Below are positions 1 through 12,583 of a stretch of 64,000 bases of DNA, in pieces. The stretch is from positions 17,007 through 81,006 of the forward strand of contig JAHBWA010000027.1 in NCBI GenBank assembly GCA_019637195.1, read 5' to 3'. The notes under the pieces were generated by a model. It worked only from the letters and a program-made list of their open reading frames with translations, was not told the DNA's origin and did not search any database. How positions within the stretch are numbered: position 1 is the first letter of the stretch; every line of letters starts with the position of its first letter. Both the position numbers and the translations under genes were made by a program. The DNA is from Labilithrix sp. (GTDB lineage: Bacteria > Myxococcota_A > Polyangia > Polyangiales > Polyangiaceae).

Positions 1-227
1 TAGCCCTCGAACGCGAGCGGATCCGCGGGGTTCGAGGATGACCTCGCGCACGGACGACCGCCCCGCGTGGTCACACCGCCGGCGATCGGAGCGGGCCCGG
101 AGACCTCACCGCGCCCTCCCGGCTCGCGCCGGCCATTGCGGGCCGCCGGCAGGGGAACCTAGTCTGGCGGCGAGCGAACGACCGTTGACGGCCCAGGCGA
201 CGCCATCTCGCAACGCGAAGGATCGGC

Positions 228-2147
228 ATGTCCGGAACAACCTCCCCATCGTCCGCGGTCTCCCACGCCCCGAAGGTCGACGGCCCAAGCGATCTCGCCA
301 AGCTGTCGCTCGCGGCGCTCGGCATCGTCTACGGCGACATCGGCACCTCGCCGCTCTACGCGATCCGCGAGTGCTTCAGGGCGCCGCACGGCGTCGACGT
401 CACCCGCGCCAACGTGCTCGGCGTGGAGTCGCTCTTCGTGTGGGCGATGACGCTCGTCATCGTCGTGAAGTACCTGACCTTCATCATGCGCGCGGACAAC
501 CGCGGCGAAGGGGGCATCCTCGCGCTGCTCGCGCTCCTCGAGGCGAAGCGCGCGAAGCAGAGCCGGCGGAGCATGGTGGTCTACGTCGCGCTCGGGCTGT
601 TCGGGACGGCGCTCCTCTACGGAGACGGCGTGATCACCCCCGCGATCTCGGTGCTGGGAGCGACCGAGGGACTGAGCTCGACGTCGACCTTCTTCACGAC
701 GCCTGTCGTCGTCACGCTGGCGATCGCCATCATCGTCGCGCTCTTCATGTCCCAGAGGTTCGGCACCGCGCGCGTCGGCGCCGTCTTCGGTCCGGCGATC
801 CTCCTCTGGTTCGTCACCATCGGCGGGCTCGGGCTCGTGTGGATCGCGAGGCGACCGGAGGTCCTCCTCGCGGTCGACCCGCGCCACGCCGTCGCGTTCT
901 TCCTCGCCAACCGGCTCCACGGCTTCTTGATCCTCGGCTTCGTGGTCCTCTGCGTCACCGGCGGCGAGGCGCTCTCGGCCGACATGGGGCACTTCGGCAA
1001 GACGCCCATCCGGCTCGCCTGGTTCGTCGTCGCGTTCCCGGCGCTCGTCGCCAACTACCTCGGCCAGGGCGCGCTGCTCCTGGCGAAGGGCCCGGTCGAG
1101 AGTTCGTTCTTCGAGATGGCGCCGGGCGGCGGCCGCTGGGGCCTCGTCGCGATCGCGACGGTCGCCGCGATCATCGCGTCGCAAGCCATGATCTCGGGGG
1201 CGTTCTCCGTCACGCGTCAGGCGGTGCAGCTCGGCTACTGGCCGCGCGTCACCATCAAGCACACGTCCGGCCAGGCCGAGGGGCAGATCTACGTGCCGGA
1301 GGTGAGCTTCGCGATGATGGTGGCCTGCATCGGCCTCGTCCTCGCCTTCCAGGACTCGTCACGGTTCGCCTCGGCGTACGGGATCGCCGTGACCGGGACG
1401 ATGACCGCGACGAGCATCCTCTTCTACGGCGTCGCGCGCGGATGGGGCTGGAGCCCGCTGGTCGCCGGCCCGCTCGTGGCGCTGTTCCTCTCGCTCGATC
1501 TCGCGTTCTTCAGCGCGAACGTCCACAAGATCGCCGAGGGTGGCTGGTTCCCGCTGGTCGTCGGCGTCGCCATCTTCACGCTGATGACGACCTGGCGACG
1601 CGGCCGCGAGCTGCTCGGCGAGGCGTTCCGGAGTCAGGCGCTGCCGCTCGACGTGTTCATGGCCGATCTCGCGGCGACCGGCCCGCACCGCGTCGCCGGC
1701 ACCGCCGTCTTCATGACGTCGAACCCGAGCGGGGTGCCGGCCGTCCTGCTCCACTTCTTCAAGCACGGGAAGGTGCTGCACGAGCAGGTGCTCTTCCTCT
1801 CGATCGCGACGCGGCACGTCCCCGAGATCGCGCGCAGCGAGCTCGTCGAAGAGATCAAGGACCTCGGTCAGGGCTTCACGCAGGTCCGCGCGCAGTACGG
1901 CTTCACGCAGACGCCCAACGTCCTCGAGCTGCTGGACGTCTGCGCGGAGAAGGGCTTGGAGACGCGCCGGGAGGACACGAGCTACTTCCTCGGCCGCGAG
2001 ACGCTGATCGTCACCCGGAAGCGCGGCATGGCGCGGTGGCGGAAGCTGCTCTTCTCGCTGATGAGCCGCAACGCGCGGCCGGCGAACGCGTTCTTCCAGA
2101 TCCCTCCGAACCGGGTCGTCGAGCTCGGCGCGCAGATCGAGCTCTAG
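228..2147 (+). CDS. kup: Kup-family potassium uptake permease
   Basis: A 639-residue inner-membrane protein that matches Kup/TrkD K+ uptake permeases, which are thought to work as K+/H+ symporters. The family signature GDIGTSPLYA lies at residues 36-45. It is followed by about 12 hydrophobic segments up to residue ~460 and a soluble C-terminal domain of ~180 residues, as in E. coli Kup (622 aa). The ATG at 228 is preceded by GAAGGA eight bases away, which supports this start over longer upstream readings. A TAGTCT hexamer at 160-165 could be the -10 box, giving a leader of ~55 bases. It is convergent with the disrupted gene that ends at 2163. Family assignment is secure; ion specificity follows from the family. 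Confidence 0.95.
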   Translation: MSGTTSPSSAVSHAPKVDGPSDLAKLSLAALGIVYGDIGTSPLYAIRECFRAPHGVDVTRANVLGVESLFVWAMTLVIVVKYLTFIMRADNRGEGGILALLALLEAKRAKQSRRSMVVYVALGLFGTALLYGDGVITPAISVLGATEGLSSTSTFFTTPVVVTLAIAIIVALFMSQRFGTARVGAVFGPAILLWFVTIGGLGLVWIARRPEVLLAVDPRHAVAFFLANRLHGFLILGFVVLCVTGGEALSADMGHFGKTPIRLAWFVVAFPALVANYLGQGALLLAKGPVESSFFEMAPGGGRWGLVAIATVAAIIASQAMISGAFSVTRQAVQLGYWPRVTIKHTSGQAEGQIYVPEVSFAMMVACIGLVLAFQDSSRFASAYGIAVTGTMTATSILFYGVARGWGWSPLVAGPLVALFLSLDLAFFSANVHKIAEGGWFPLVVGVAIFTLMTTWRRGRELLGEAFRSQALPLDVFMADLAATGPHRVAGTAVFMTSNPSGVPAVLLHFFKHGKVLHEQVLFLSIATRHVPEIARSELVEEIKDLGQGFTQVRAQYGFTQTPNVLELLDVCAEKGLETRREDTSYFLGRETLIVTRKRGMARWRKLLFSLMSRNARPANAFFQIPPNRVVELGAQIEL

Positions 2148-2162
2148 GCCGCGGCGACGCGC

Positions 2163-2688
2163 TCACTTGGGCGTCGGGAACGTGACCGGGATGGTCAGCG
2201 TCGAGTCCCAGCACTTCTCGACCTCGGGGAACGGCGTCGCCTTCACGGCCTTGAGCATGCAGTCCGCGACCGGGTCGGGCAGCGTCTTCTCGATCACCTT
2301 CGTGCTCTTGATCTTGCCCTTCACGTCGACCGTGATCTTGATCTTCACGGTGCCCTCGAGGTTCGGGGTCTTCTTCTTCCCCTCCGCGTAGCACTCCTTG
2401 AGCTTCGGGCGGGCGCGCTTCTCAGGGGTCGACGCCGACGAGGTGTGCACTCGTCCTTCTCGCCGACGATCGCCGGCGCCGGCGCGGGGGCCGGAGCCTC
2501 GGCGTCGGGCGTCGCCGGCCGGCGGTTGTCGCCGTCGCGGCCCAGGCGTCGGGCTCAGCGTCCACCGGCGACCAGCGTGACCGCCTTCGGCGCGTCGGCG
2601 CCAGCGCCGGCGTGGCCGGCTCGGGGCTGCCGCCGCACTGGTGAGCGTGAGCGTCGTATTGGAGCGGGACCGCCTTCACCTTCGTCAT
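2163..2688 (-). pseudogene. Frame-disrupted AgmX/TonB-C-like (lipo)protein gene
   Basis: The last 95 codons (2450 to 2163) encode a clean domain with the pattern LKECYAEGKKKTPNLEG, then VKIKITVDVKGKIKSTKVIE and paired cysteines. This resembles the AgmX/PglI or TonB C-terminal domain common in myxobacteria. Upstream, coding-like segments appear one after another in different frames: MTKVKAVPLQ and CGGSPEPATPALAP from ATG 2688, then DAPKAVTLVAGG, then a Pro/Ala linker ending IVGEKDEC. At least three frame changes are needed to join them. A lipoprotein-like CGGS and an Ala/Pro linker before the C-terminal domain fit the family architecture. Either the gene is decayed or the sequence contains several small indels. 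It lies 10 bases downstream of the small gene at 2699-2824, probably in the same operon. Confidence 0.6.
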
Positions 2689-2698
2689 GACGCTCAGT

Positions 2699-2824
2699 CT
2701 ATGCCGCATCGTCGGCGGCGTGGGCGGCCAAGGCCTCCTCGAGGCGAAGCGGCGCCCTGCCTCGCCTCTTCCGCATGTCGAGCACGAGCCAGGTCACGAG
2801 CCAGATGCCGAAGGCGGCGACCAT
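2699..2824 (-). CDS. Small single-pass membrane protein, 41 aa
   Basis: This 41-residue frame starts MVAAFGIWLVTWLVLDM: one hydrophobic helix (residues ~2-16) followed by a basic stretch (RKRRGRAPLR) and an acidic/alanine tail. A strong Shine-Dalgarno sequence, GGAGGGG, ends four bases before ATG 2824, which is the main reason to accept it. The topology suggests a short inner-membrane peptide with its basic C-terminal part in the cytoplasm. It is the first gene of a probable two-gene minus-strand unit with the disrupted gene that starts 10 bases downstream. I recognise no family; function is unknown. Confidence 0.6.
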   Translation of the reverse strand: MVAAFGIWLVTWLVLDMRKRRGRAPLRLEEALAAHAADDAA

Positions 2825-2935
2825 AGCGCCCCTCCGGCGCCGAGCCGAGTAGACACCGTGTATCGTTGTGCAGGCCGTGCATATCTGCGAAGGTGGCCCG
2901 TTGGCGTCGCGGAGCGACGCAGAGCTGGAGGGCGC

Positions 2936-3496
2936 GTGGCTCGCCATGTGAAGGGCATCCTGTTCGCCGACTACGTCCGGATGATCCGCGGCCAGAAGAG
3001 CATCGACTGGAAGCGCCACCTCGAGGACGAGGACCTCACCTTCCTCGTCCAGCGGGTCGATCCCGCCGGCTGGTACCCCATGCAGACGTTCGAGCGCATG
3101 GGCAACGCGATCCTGAAGGAGATCGCAGCGGGCGACGTCGAGGCCGCGCGCATGTGGGGCCGCGTCTCGGTGGATCAGCTCCGGTTGGCGACGCCGTCGC
3201 TGCTGGCCGAGCGGGACCCGCTCGAGACGCTGATGCGCTTCAAGGTGCTCCGCTCCACCTTCTTCGACTTCGAGGCGGTCGAGGTGACGACCGCCGCGTC
3301 CGACCACGCAGCGGTCCGGCTCCACTACCACATGGGCGCGATGGCGGAGGAGGCCGCGTCCTTCCAGACGATGGGCTTCTTCGAGCGCCTCCTCGTGATC
3401 GCCGAGGCGGAGGGCGTGGACGCTCGCTTCACCCAGCGATCCTGGGCGGGCGAGGCGCGGACCGTGCTCGAGCTCCACTGGGATCCGCCGACCTAG
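2936..3496 (+). CDS. Myxobacterial ~190-residue protein, DUF2378/TIGR02265-like
   Basis: A soluble protein of 186 residues starting VARHVKGILFADYVRMI from GTG 2936. A purine-rich TGGAGGG lies four bases upstream of that GTG. Longer in-frame readings begin in low-complexity Arg/Pro sequence and were rejected. Size and layout (opening KG-hydrophobic motif, helical middle with a Trp-rich segment, closing FFERLL...GV pattern) resemble the myxobacteria-specific paralogous family DUF2378/TIGR02265, whose role is unknown. That assignment is tentative. There is no signal peptide, membrane segment or recognisable catalytic motif. It precedes the hybrid kinase by 82 bases on the same strand, so the two may be co-expressed. 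Confidence 0.75.
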   Translation: MARHVKGILFADYVRMIRGQKSIDWKRHLEDEDLTFLVQRVDPAGWYPMQTFERMGNAILKEIAAGDVEAARMWGRVSVDQLRLATPSLLAERDPLETLMRFKVLRSTFFDFEAVEVTTAASDHAAVRLHYHMGAMAEEAASFQTMGFFERLLVIAEAEGVDARFTQRSWAGEARTVLELHWDPPT

Positions 3497-3578
3497 CGGC
3501 GAGCGCCGGTCGCGGCGGCAGACCGCACCTGCGACGCGTTGGTCGCAGGGCCCGATTCGTGCGAGAAGATGAGGGCCC

Positions 3579-7205
<3,627 letters not shown>

Positions 7206-7448
7206 CGCGTTCGCGTTCGGCGGCGCCGACGTGCGCCGGCGAGGGGGACGGCCGTCGGCGCGCGCCCTAACGGCTGAGCGTCTCGTCCCCCGACCGCACG
7301 CGCTCGACGGGTCGTCGACGGCGCGGTGCTAGTGTGCCGAGCCCGCGGCCCCGGGCCCCGTTCTCCGCGCCTACGTTCCGGTACGCGAAGAGCCTCGGCT
7401 TCGGTACACCAGCGACTCCCTCGAGCGCTCCTCGTCGATGTTGGCTTC

Positions 7449-8534
7449 ATGAGCGTCACGTCATCCCACACCGGTCGCAGGCGCGCAGGAAGGCGGCGCG
7501 CGGGCCTGGTCCGCGCGGCGATCGCGACGACCGTCACCGCGGCCGCGCTTGCGTCCCGACCCGCGCGAGCCGAATCGACGTTCGCCCTCACGTGGTATGC
7601 CGCCGGAGACGACGCGCCGTGCGTCACCGCGGGGGCCGTGCGCGACTCCGTCGAGGCCACGCTCGGCCGCCCGCTCTTCACCGACCGCACGAGGGCCGAC
7701 ATCGTCCTCGACGGCGAGGAGCAGCGCGACGGCACGCGCTACCGAGCGCGCGTGACCCAGCGCGATCGCGCGGGCACCGAGCTCGGTTCACGCGAGCTCG
7801 AGGCCGAGACGTGCGCGTCGCTCAGACGCATGACCGTCGTGGTCGTGACGCTGTTCGTCGAACCGGCCGCTCCGCGAGAGCGGGAGTCGCCCTCGGCCCC
7901 CCCACCTCCGCGCGAGATCGGCCCGTCTCGCCCTGCCGCCACGGTCCCCGCCCCGCTCACGCCACCTCGCGAGCGCGCCCCCCTCGCGCAGCCGCCCTCG
8001 GCCCCCGCTCGCCGGCCGCGTCTCCACCTCGGCGTCGGTGGTGGAGCTGCCGTCGGCCTGCTCCCGAGGCCGAGCGCGTCCGTACGCGCCGTCGCGCGGC
8101 TGTCGCTCGCGCGCTCCCGGCTCAGCTTCGATTGGAGCTTCGGCTACTCGATGCCGCAGACGGTCGCCGACGGCTTCGTACGAGCCTCGTTCTCCGCCGT
8201 CGACCAGCAGCTGCGCGCATGCTTCGCCGGAGCTCACCTCCCGCAGCTTCGTGTCGACGCATGCGGTGGCGGCCTCTTCGCCGCGATCGTACCGAGCACG
8301 CGGGGCATCGCGGGCGGTGAGGGGTCGGCGCGAGCGCTGCTCGGTCCGACGACTGCGCTGGCTCTTCGGGTGGGCAAAGGCCCGGCCGAGCTTCACATCG
8401 AGCTCGGCCTCGCGGCGCCATGGCGTCGCCGAACGCCGCACTACGTGACGGCGGCCGGCGAGATCCGGACCCTCTACAGGACGAGCCCGATCGTCGGCGT
8501 CGCGAGCGTGACCGGCTCCTTCGCGCTCTTTTGA
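7449..8534 (+). CDS. Secreted protein of unknown function upstream of the ECF operon
   Basis: This 361-residue protein starts at ATG 7449. It has an arginine-rich N-terminus and a hydrophobic segment ending in an ALASRPARA-like signal peptidase I site (~residue 40). The mature part has three regions: an N-terminal domain with two cysteines (~40-135), a Pro/Ala/Arg linker (~140-195), and a C-terminal region (~195-361) of alternating hydrophobic strands ending in phenylalanine (TGSFALF), as in many outer-membrane barrels. A TAGTGT hexamer at 7330-7335 is a possible -10 box, which would leave a ~100-base leader. It ends 111 bases before the ECF sigma gene on the same strand and may be a target or sensor of that system. 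I recognise no family. Confidence 0.75.
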   Translation: MSVTSSHTGRRRAGRRRAGLVRAAIATTVTAAALASRPARAESTFALTWYAAGDDAPCVTAGAVRDSVEATLGRPLFTDRTRADIVLDGEEQRDGTRYRARVTQRDRAGTELGSRELEAETCASLRRMTVVVVTLFVEPAAPRERESPSAPPPPREIGPSRPAATVPAPLTPPRERAPLAQPPSAPARRPRLHLGVGGGAAVGLLPRPSASVRAVARLSLARSRLSFDWSFGYSMPQTVADGFVRASFSAVDQQLRACFAGAHLPQLRVDACGGGLFAAIVPSTRGIAGGEGSARALLGPTTALALRVGKGPAELHIELGLAAPWRRRTPHYVTAAGEIRTLYRTSPIVGVASVTGSFALF

Positions 8535-8645
8535 GCTCGACCGCGAGGCGCCGGAGGCGCCCGTGTCCCGACGAAATGTGCCGGCTTCCGCATATTTCTT
8601 CGCCTGTCTCTCATAATTCACCCCCTACGCCTGGATAAGTTCTTC

Positions 8646-9230
8646 ATGCGAGCGCTCATCGGCCCCCCCATCGCGACCGACTCGCAGGATCGTGAGCTCG
8701 AAGCGCCCCCCGCGCGCGCTCGGCCCGACCCAGGGGCGATCTTCCGAGAGCACGGCCGCTACGTCTACTCCGCCCTCCGTAGCCTCGGCGTCCAGACGGC
8801 GGACCTCGAGGACGTGTACCAGGAGGTCTTCATGGTCGTACATCGCAAGCTCGACTCCTACGAAGACCGGGGCTCGCTCCGCGCTTGGGTGTACGGCATC
8901 TGCGTGCGCGTCGCCCTCCACGCGCGACGGCGACGCGGCCGCGAGCGCGAGATCGAGATCGATGCGTTTGCGGAGCCCATCGATCCCAAGACGCCTGCCG
9001 AGCACCTGAGCGAACAGCAAGGGCGAAGAATTCTCTACTCGATCCTGGACAAGCTCGACGACGACAAGCGCGCGGTCTTCGTCCTCTACGAGCTCGAAGA
9101 ACTGACCATGCCCGAGATCGCCCAATCGCTCGACTGCAACGTTCAAACGGCCTACTCCCGGCTTCGCGCGGCACGCGCCGCAGTTGCCGAAGCCATCGCC
9201 CGCTTCCGGCAGCAGAAGGAGCTCACATGA
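8646..9230 (+). CDS. ECF-type RNA polymerase sigma factor
   Basis: A 194-residue sigma-70-family factor of the extracytoplasmic-function type. Region 2 (~residues 30-97) carries the pattern DLEDVYQEVFMVVHRKL followed by LRAWVYGICVRVA. Region 4 (~135-185) has LYELEELTMPEIAQ and the helix-turn-helix VQTAYSRLRAA. Regions 1.1 and 3 are missing, as is normal for ECF factors. Its stop overlaps the next gene's start as ATGA, the usual sigma/anti-sigma arrangement. The AT-rich upstream stretch (ATAATT near 8613, TAAGTT at 8636) is a promoter candidate and might be self-regulated. The five lipoprotein genes downstream are the obvious target regulon, but that is inference. Confidence 0.93.
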   Translation: MRALIGPPIATDSQDRELEAPPARARPDPGAIFREHGRYVYSALRSLGVQTADLEDVYQEVFMVVHRKLDSYEDRGSLRAWVYGICVRVALHARRRRGREREIEIDAFAEPIDPKTPAEHLSEQQGRRILYSILDKLDDDKRAVFVLYELEELTMPEIAQSLDCNVQTAYSRLRAARAAVAEAIARFRQQKELT

Positions 9231-9982
9231 GCCGCGAGCCCAGAAGGCTCGCCGACGTCGGCGGCGACGCGTCGCCGGACGCGGCGTTCCTGAGCAGCAT
9301 CATCCACGCGCACCGCAATGGCCGCCCGGACGGCGCGAAAATGGACGAGCTCTCCAGGCTCGTCCGGCCATTCCTCACGTCGAGAGCCACCACGGCCGCC
9401 CACCTGAGTCGGGTCGGCCCGATGCTCGTGTCGGCGTTGCTCGCCGCATCGGTGGCCTGGCTCGCGCTCCACACGGACGCCGTCGTCTCCACCCGTCCGA
9501 CCGCGACGTCGGCGGCGGGGCTCCCCGCGGAGGTGCCTGCGGCTCCGGAAGGCGCCACGCCCGACGTCGCCGATCCGCTGACGCCGGCCGTCTCGGTTCA
9601 TGCTCTGCCGAACCTGGACGCCCCCGCATCCCCCGACAGGCCGCTCCACGGCGCAGCACGCGAGCCGCGGAGCCCCACGAAGAGCAAGACGGAAGCGGTA
9701 GCGTCGCCGACGAGCTGCGACGACGTCGCACTCATCGAGCGTGCGGGAGCCGAGCTCCGCGCCGGGCGGGCTGCGCACGCCCTCGCCACGACGCGCCAGC
9801 ACGAGACGCGCTGCAGCGACGGCCTCCTCGCGCAGGAGCGCGAGCGCATCGCGATCGAAGCCCTCGCGGTGCTCGGCCGTGCGAGCGAAGCGCGCGCGCG
9901 CGCTTCGTCGTTCGAAGCTCGCTACCCGTCGTCCCCCCACCTTCGGCGCCTTCGCCAGGTCGTCGGCGCGCTCGGAGAATGA
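9227..9982 (+). CDS. Probable membrane-anchored anti-sigma partner with TPR-like periplasmic end
   Basis: This 251-residue protein overlaps the sigma gene by ATGA. An N-terminal cytoplasmic part of ~65 residues is followed by one membrane helix (VGPMLVSALLAASVAWLALH, ~residues 65-84), a Pro/Ala/Asp-rich linker, and a C-terminal helical region (~165-251) with TPR-like Ala/Leu/Arg spacing (RAGRAAHALATTRQHE, VLGRASEARARASSFEARY). Position and topology fit an anti-sigma factor that holds the ECF sigma at the membrane. I see no zinc-binding HxxxCxxC motif, so it would be an atypical one. The two cysteines of the C-terminal part could form a disulphide. An alternative is a periplasmic assembly factor for the lipoproteins encoded next. 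Confidence 0.7.
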   Translation: MSREPRRLADVGGDASPDAAFLSSIIHAHRNGRPDGAKMDELSRLVRPFLTSRATTAAHLSRVGPMLVSALLAASVAWLALHTDAVVSTRPTATSAAGLPAEVPAAPEGATPDVADPLTPAVSVHALPNLDAPASPDRPLHGAAREPRSPTKSKTEAVASPTSCDDVALIERAGAELRAGRAAHALATTRQHETRCSDGLLAQERERIAIEALAVLGRASEARARASSFEARYPSSPHLRRLRQVVGALGE

Positions 9983-10163
9983 CGTCAGCTCCGCTCGCGG
10001 CCTCGCGGCCGACCGCTCACCACTCGTCCCTCTTTCGATCGCCTTTCCCTCGAGACGCGAGCCGCCGCCCGGCCGCGCCCGACGAGCACCGCGCCGACGT
10101 CGGATCTCGGCCCTCCATCGACTCCAACCGCGCCGAGCGCGTGCACGAGCCACGAGAACGACC

Positions 10164-11384
10164 ATGAGAACGCCTTCCGTAGTGGCTAGCGCCGCGGCCC
10201 TGTCGCTCGTGCTGGCATGGGGATGTGACTCGAGCGACGACCGACTTGGATACGAGACGGCCGGCCCCGCGCCCGTGTTCGGTGCCGCCGACGCCGGCGC
10301 AGATCCCGATGCGGGCCCCGGCGCCCTCTACTGCGCGACGAGCGAGTGTTCGTTCGGGTTCACGACCTGCGCGAGCTCCCGCTTCCTCTGCGACGTGAAC
10401 CTGCTCTCGGACCGGGACAACTGCGGCGCCTGCGGGAACGCCTGTCCGAAAGAGACGAACAACTCCACCTTCCTCTGCATCGATGGCGCGTGCGTGATGG
10501 ACTGCAAGACCTCACCGCAGCACTACGACTGCGACGGGATCGTCGACAACGGCTGCGAGACGTGGCCCACGAACGACGAGCACTGCGGGGCGTGCAACGT
10601 AAAGTGCGATCCGTCGACCGACCCGACGCAGGCGTGCGCGCAGTACTTCGCCAAGAACGGCGACTGGGTCTTCCAGTGCGGGTGCCCGAGCGACCTCACG
10701 TTCTGCGACGCCAGGTGCGTCGACACGAACAACGACGACGACAGCTGCGGAGCGTGCGGAGCTTCCTGCAACCCCGACGGCGGCCCCCAGCCGACCCCGG
10801 CCAACGCGTACTACGGCTGCGCCAGCCAGGAGTGCGGCGCGTTCAAGTGCAAGGCGCTCTACCTCGACTGCGACGGACAGCGGGCGAACGGCTGCGAAGT
10901 CATGGCCGTGACCGACGACAACTGCGGGGCGTGCGGAATACAGTGTGACGCCGGTACGCGCTGCCTCCTCGACCCGGAGGGGGTCCCTCGATGCATGTGC
11001 GATCCGGGGACGTCGCTCTGCGTGACGGGTCGTGACGAAGAGCGAGCGTTCGACAGGGGCTACTGCGCCGATTTCGGCAACGACAACGACAACTGCGGCG
11101 GATGCGGCGTCAAGTGCAAGACCGGCTCCCCGTTCGTCTTGCCGTTCCCAGGAGCCCGCGAGTACTGTGTCGGCGGGAGCTGCGCGCTTCGCTGCGTCGA
11201 GGGCAACGCCGACTGCAATCACAGCCTGACGGACGGTTGCGAGACGGACACCTTCAGCGATCCACGCAACTGCGGGGGTTGCGGCATCGAGTGTGACCTC
11301 GCCGCGGGTCAGGCCTGCGCCGGCGGACGCTGCATGCTCGCGCCCTGCGACGACGACGACGACGACGTGGAGACGGCGCGATGA
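10164..11384 (+). CDS. Cysteine-rich repeat lipoprotein (first of five in ECF operon)
   Basis: A 406-residue lipoprotein: the signal peptide ends at the lipobox LAWGC (~Cys21) and an Asp/Ala/Gly linker follows. The rest is at least five degenerate repeats of the type DNCGACG..C....C..G.C...C, interspersed with DCDG..NGCE motifs, so cysteine is very frequent and probably all disulphide-bonded. Such proteins are abundant in myxobacteria, where databases often carry misleading enzyme names; the fold looks like a rigid extracellular stalk rather than an enzyme. The tail is a run of acidic residues. It starts 181 bases after the anti-sigma-like gene, and its last bases overlap the next gene by ATGA. 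Function is unknown; a surface structural or binding role is inferred. Confidence 0.85.
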   Translation: MRTPSVVASAAALSLVLAWGCDSSDDRLGYETAGPAPVFGAADAGADPDAGPGALYCATSECSFGFTTCASSRFLCDVNLLSDRDNCGACGNACPKETNNSTFLCIDGACVMDCKTSPQHYDCDGIVDNGCETWPTNDEHCGACNVKCDPSTDPTQACAQYFAKNGDWVFQCGCPSDLTFCDARCVDTNNDDDSCGACGASCNPDGGPQPTPANAYYGCASQECGAFKCKALYLDCDGQRANGCEVMAVTDDNCGACGIQCDAGTRCLLDPEGVPRCMCDPGTSLCVTGRDEERAFDRGYCADFGNDNDNCGGCGVKCKTGSPFVLPFPGAREYCVGGSCALRCVEGNADCNHSLTDGCETDTFSDPRNCGGCGIECDLAAGQACAGGRCMLAPCDDDDDDVETAR

Positions 11385-12583
11385 CGCTCACCGCTAGGTC
11401 CTTCGCCCGCGTCTCCCTCGCGCTCGTCGTCGGAGCGGCGACGCTCCCTGCCTGGCTCGCCTCTTGCGCCACCGAGGGGACCGGAAACCTCGACGACGCC
11501 CCGGCTACCGCCGCCGTCCCCGGGCGCGATGCCCGCGCCGACGCTGACGGCGCCGCCGACGCGAGCCTCGACGAGTGCACGGGCGACGATTGCGAGTTCT
11601 TCACGTCGGAGTGCACGGCCGACGTCCTCTGCCCCACCGGGCCCTTCGATCCGGTCGATCCCTCGAAGGGGCTCTCCTGGCTCACAAACGCTCGCGCGCT
11701 CGTCGGCCGGTCTCCGAGCGACATCTGGTTCGCGGGCTCGCTCGGCGCGTACTCCCGCTTCGACGGATCGTCGTGGAGCACCGTCGACGCCGGGACGCAG
11801 ACCTCCGCGCGAGCCTTCTGGCTCGCGCCTTCGGGAGAGGTCGCCGTCACCGATCACGCCCAGCTCCTCGTCCGCGGCTCGAGCTTCGTCACGACCTCGG
11901 CGCCTTCCCCCGGCGGCTTTGCCTCCGCCGCGCTGAAAAATGCGCCCGCCGGCTTCGGCGCCAGGGTGAGCGCCGGCTTCGCGCCGGCGGGCTCGAGCTC
12001 GTTCTGGCTCGCGACCGAGACCACGCTGTTCCGCCTCGGCGCGACGCCGGAGGGCGAGATCGAGGTCCGAGCCGGCATCGACGCCGCGCGGTGCTCCTCG
12101 CACTGCAAGGAGCTGCGAAGCATCCACGGCAGCTCGATGAAGACGATCTTCGCCGTCGGCGAGCGCGGCGCGACCGTGCGCATCGACGACGCCGACTCCG
12201 ACTCCCCCAAGCTGAGGCTCTTCGACTCCGGCACGATGCAAGGTCTCTGGGGGGTCTTCGCCGCTTCGGAGAGCGAGGTCTGGTCCGTAGGCGGTCTCGG
12301 CACGGTCCGACGCTACGCGGGCGAGGGAAGCGTGTGGCAAGCCGCTCGAGGCGTCCCGACGAAGGAACACCTCAACGCGATCTGGGGGACGTCGTCGAAG
12401 GACCTCTGGGCCGCCGGACAAAACGGCGTCGTCATTCACTACGACGGCGCCGCGTGGTCGCGCGTCACGATCGCCGGGCTCGGCTCGCGCCGGCCGCCCT
12501 TGACCGCGATCTGGGGCGCCGCGAACGGCAAGGTCTACATCGCAGGACAGGGCATCGTCCTCTCACTCGGAGGAGCACCATGA
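11381..12583 (+). CDS. Propeller-like lipoprotein (second of five in ECF operon)
   Basis: This 400-residue lipoprotein has a signal peptide ending LAWLASC-like (~Cys28). After an Asp/Ala linker come repeated units of the form W..S..DLWAAG..G.V.HYDG..W, for example SPSDIWFAGSLGAYSRFDG, ESEVWSVGGLGTVRRYAG and SKDLWAAGQNGVVIHYDG. This pattern is typical of BNR/YCF48-like beta-propellers in delta-proteobacterial surface proteins. The gene overlaps its neighbours at both ends by ATGA, so translation is probably coupled. No catalytic residues are apparent. Ligand binding or adhesion is inferred from fold type and operon; the exact function is unknown. Confidence 0.82.
   Translation: MTLTARSFARVSLALVVGAATLPAWLASCATEGTGNLDDAPATAAVPGRDARADADGAADASLDECTGDDCEFFTSECTADVLCPTGPFDPVDPSKGLSWLTNARALVGRSPSDIWFAGSLGAYSRFDGSSWSTVDAGTQTSARAFWLAPSGEVAVTDHAQLLVRGSSFVTTSAPSPGGFASAALKNAPAGFGARVSAGFAPAGSSSFWLATETTLFRLGATPEGEIEVRAGIDAARCSSHCKELRSIHGSSMKTIFAVGERGATVRIDDADSDSPKLRLFDSGTMQGLWGVFAASESEVWSVGGLGTVRRYAGEGSVWQAARGVPTKEHLNAIWGTSSKDLWAAGQNGVVIHYDGAAWSRVTIAGLGSRRPPLTAIWGAANGKVYIAGQGIVLSLGGAP

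Noticed and set aside
27..38. TpsiC-arm-like GGGGTTCGAGG suggesting a tRNA
   Set aside because: No matching acceptor stem, anticodon arm or D arm can be folded around it.
10164..11384. Metabolic enzyme annotation for the Cys-rich repeat protein
   Set aside because: Relatives often carry enzyme names by propagated error; the sequence shows only disulphide-type repeats and no active-site motif.
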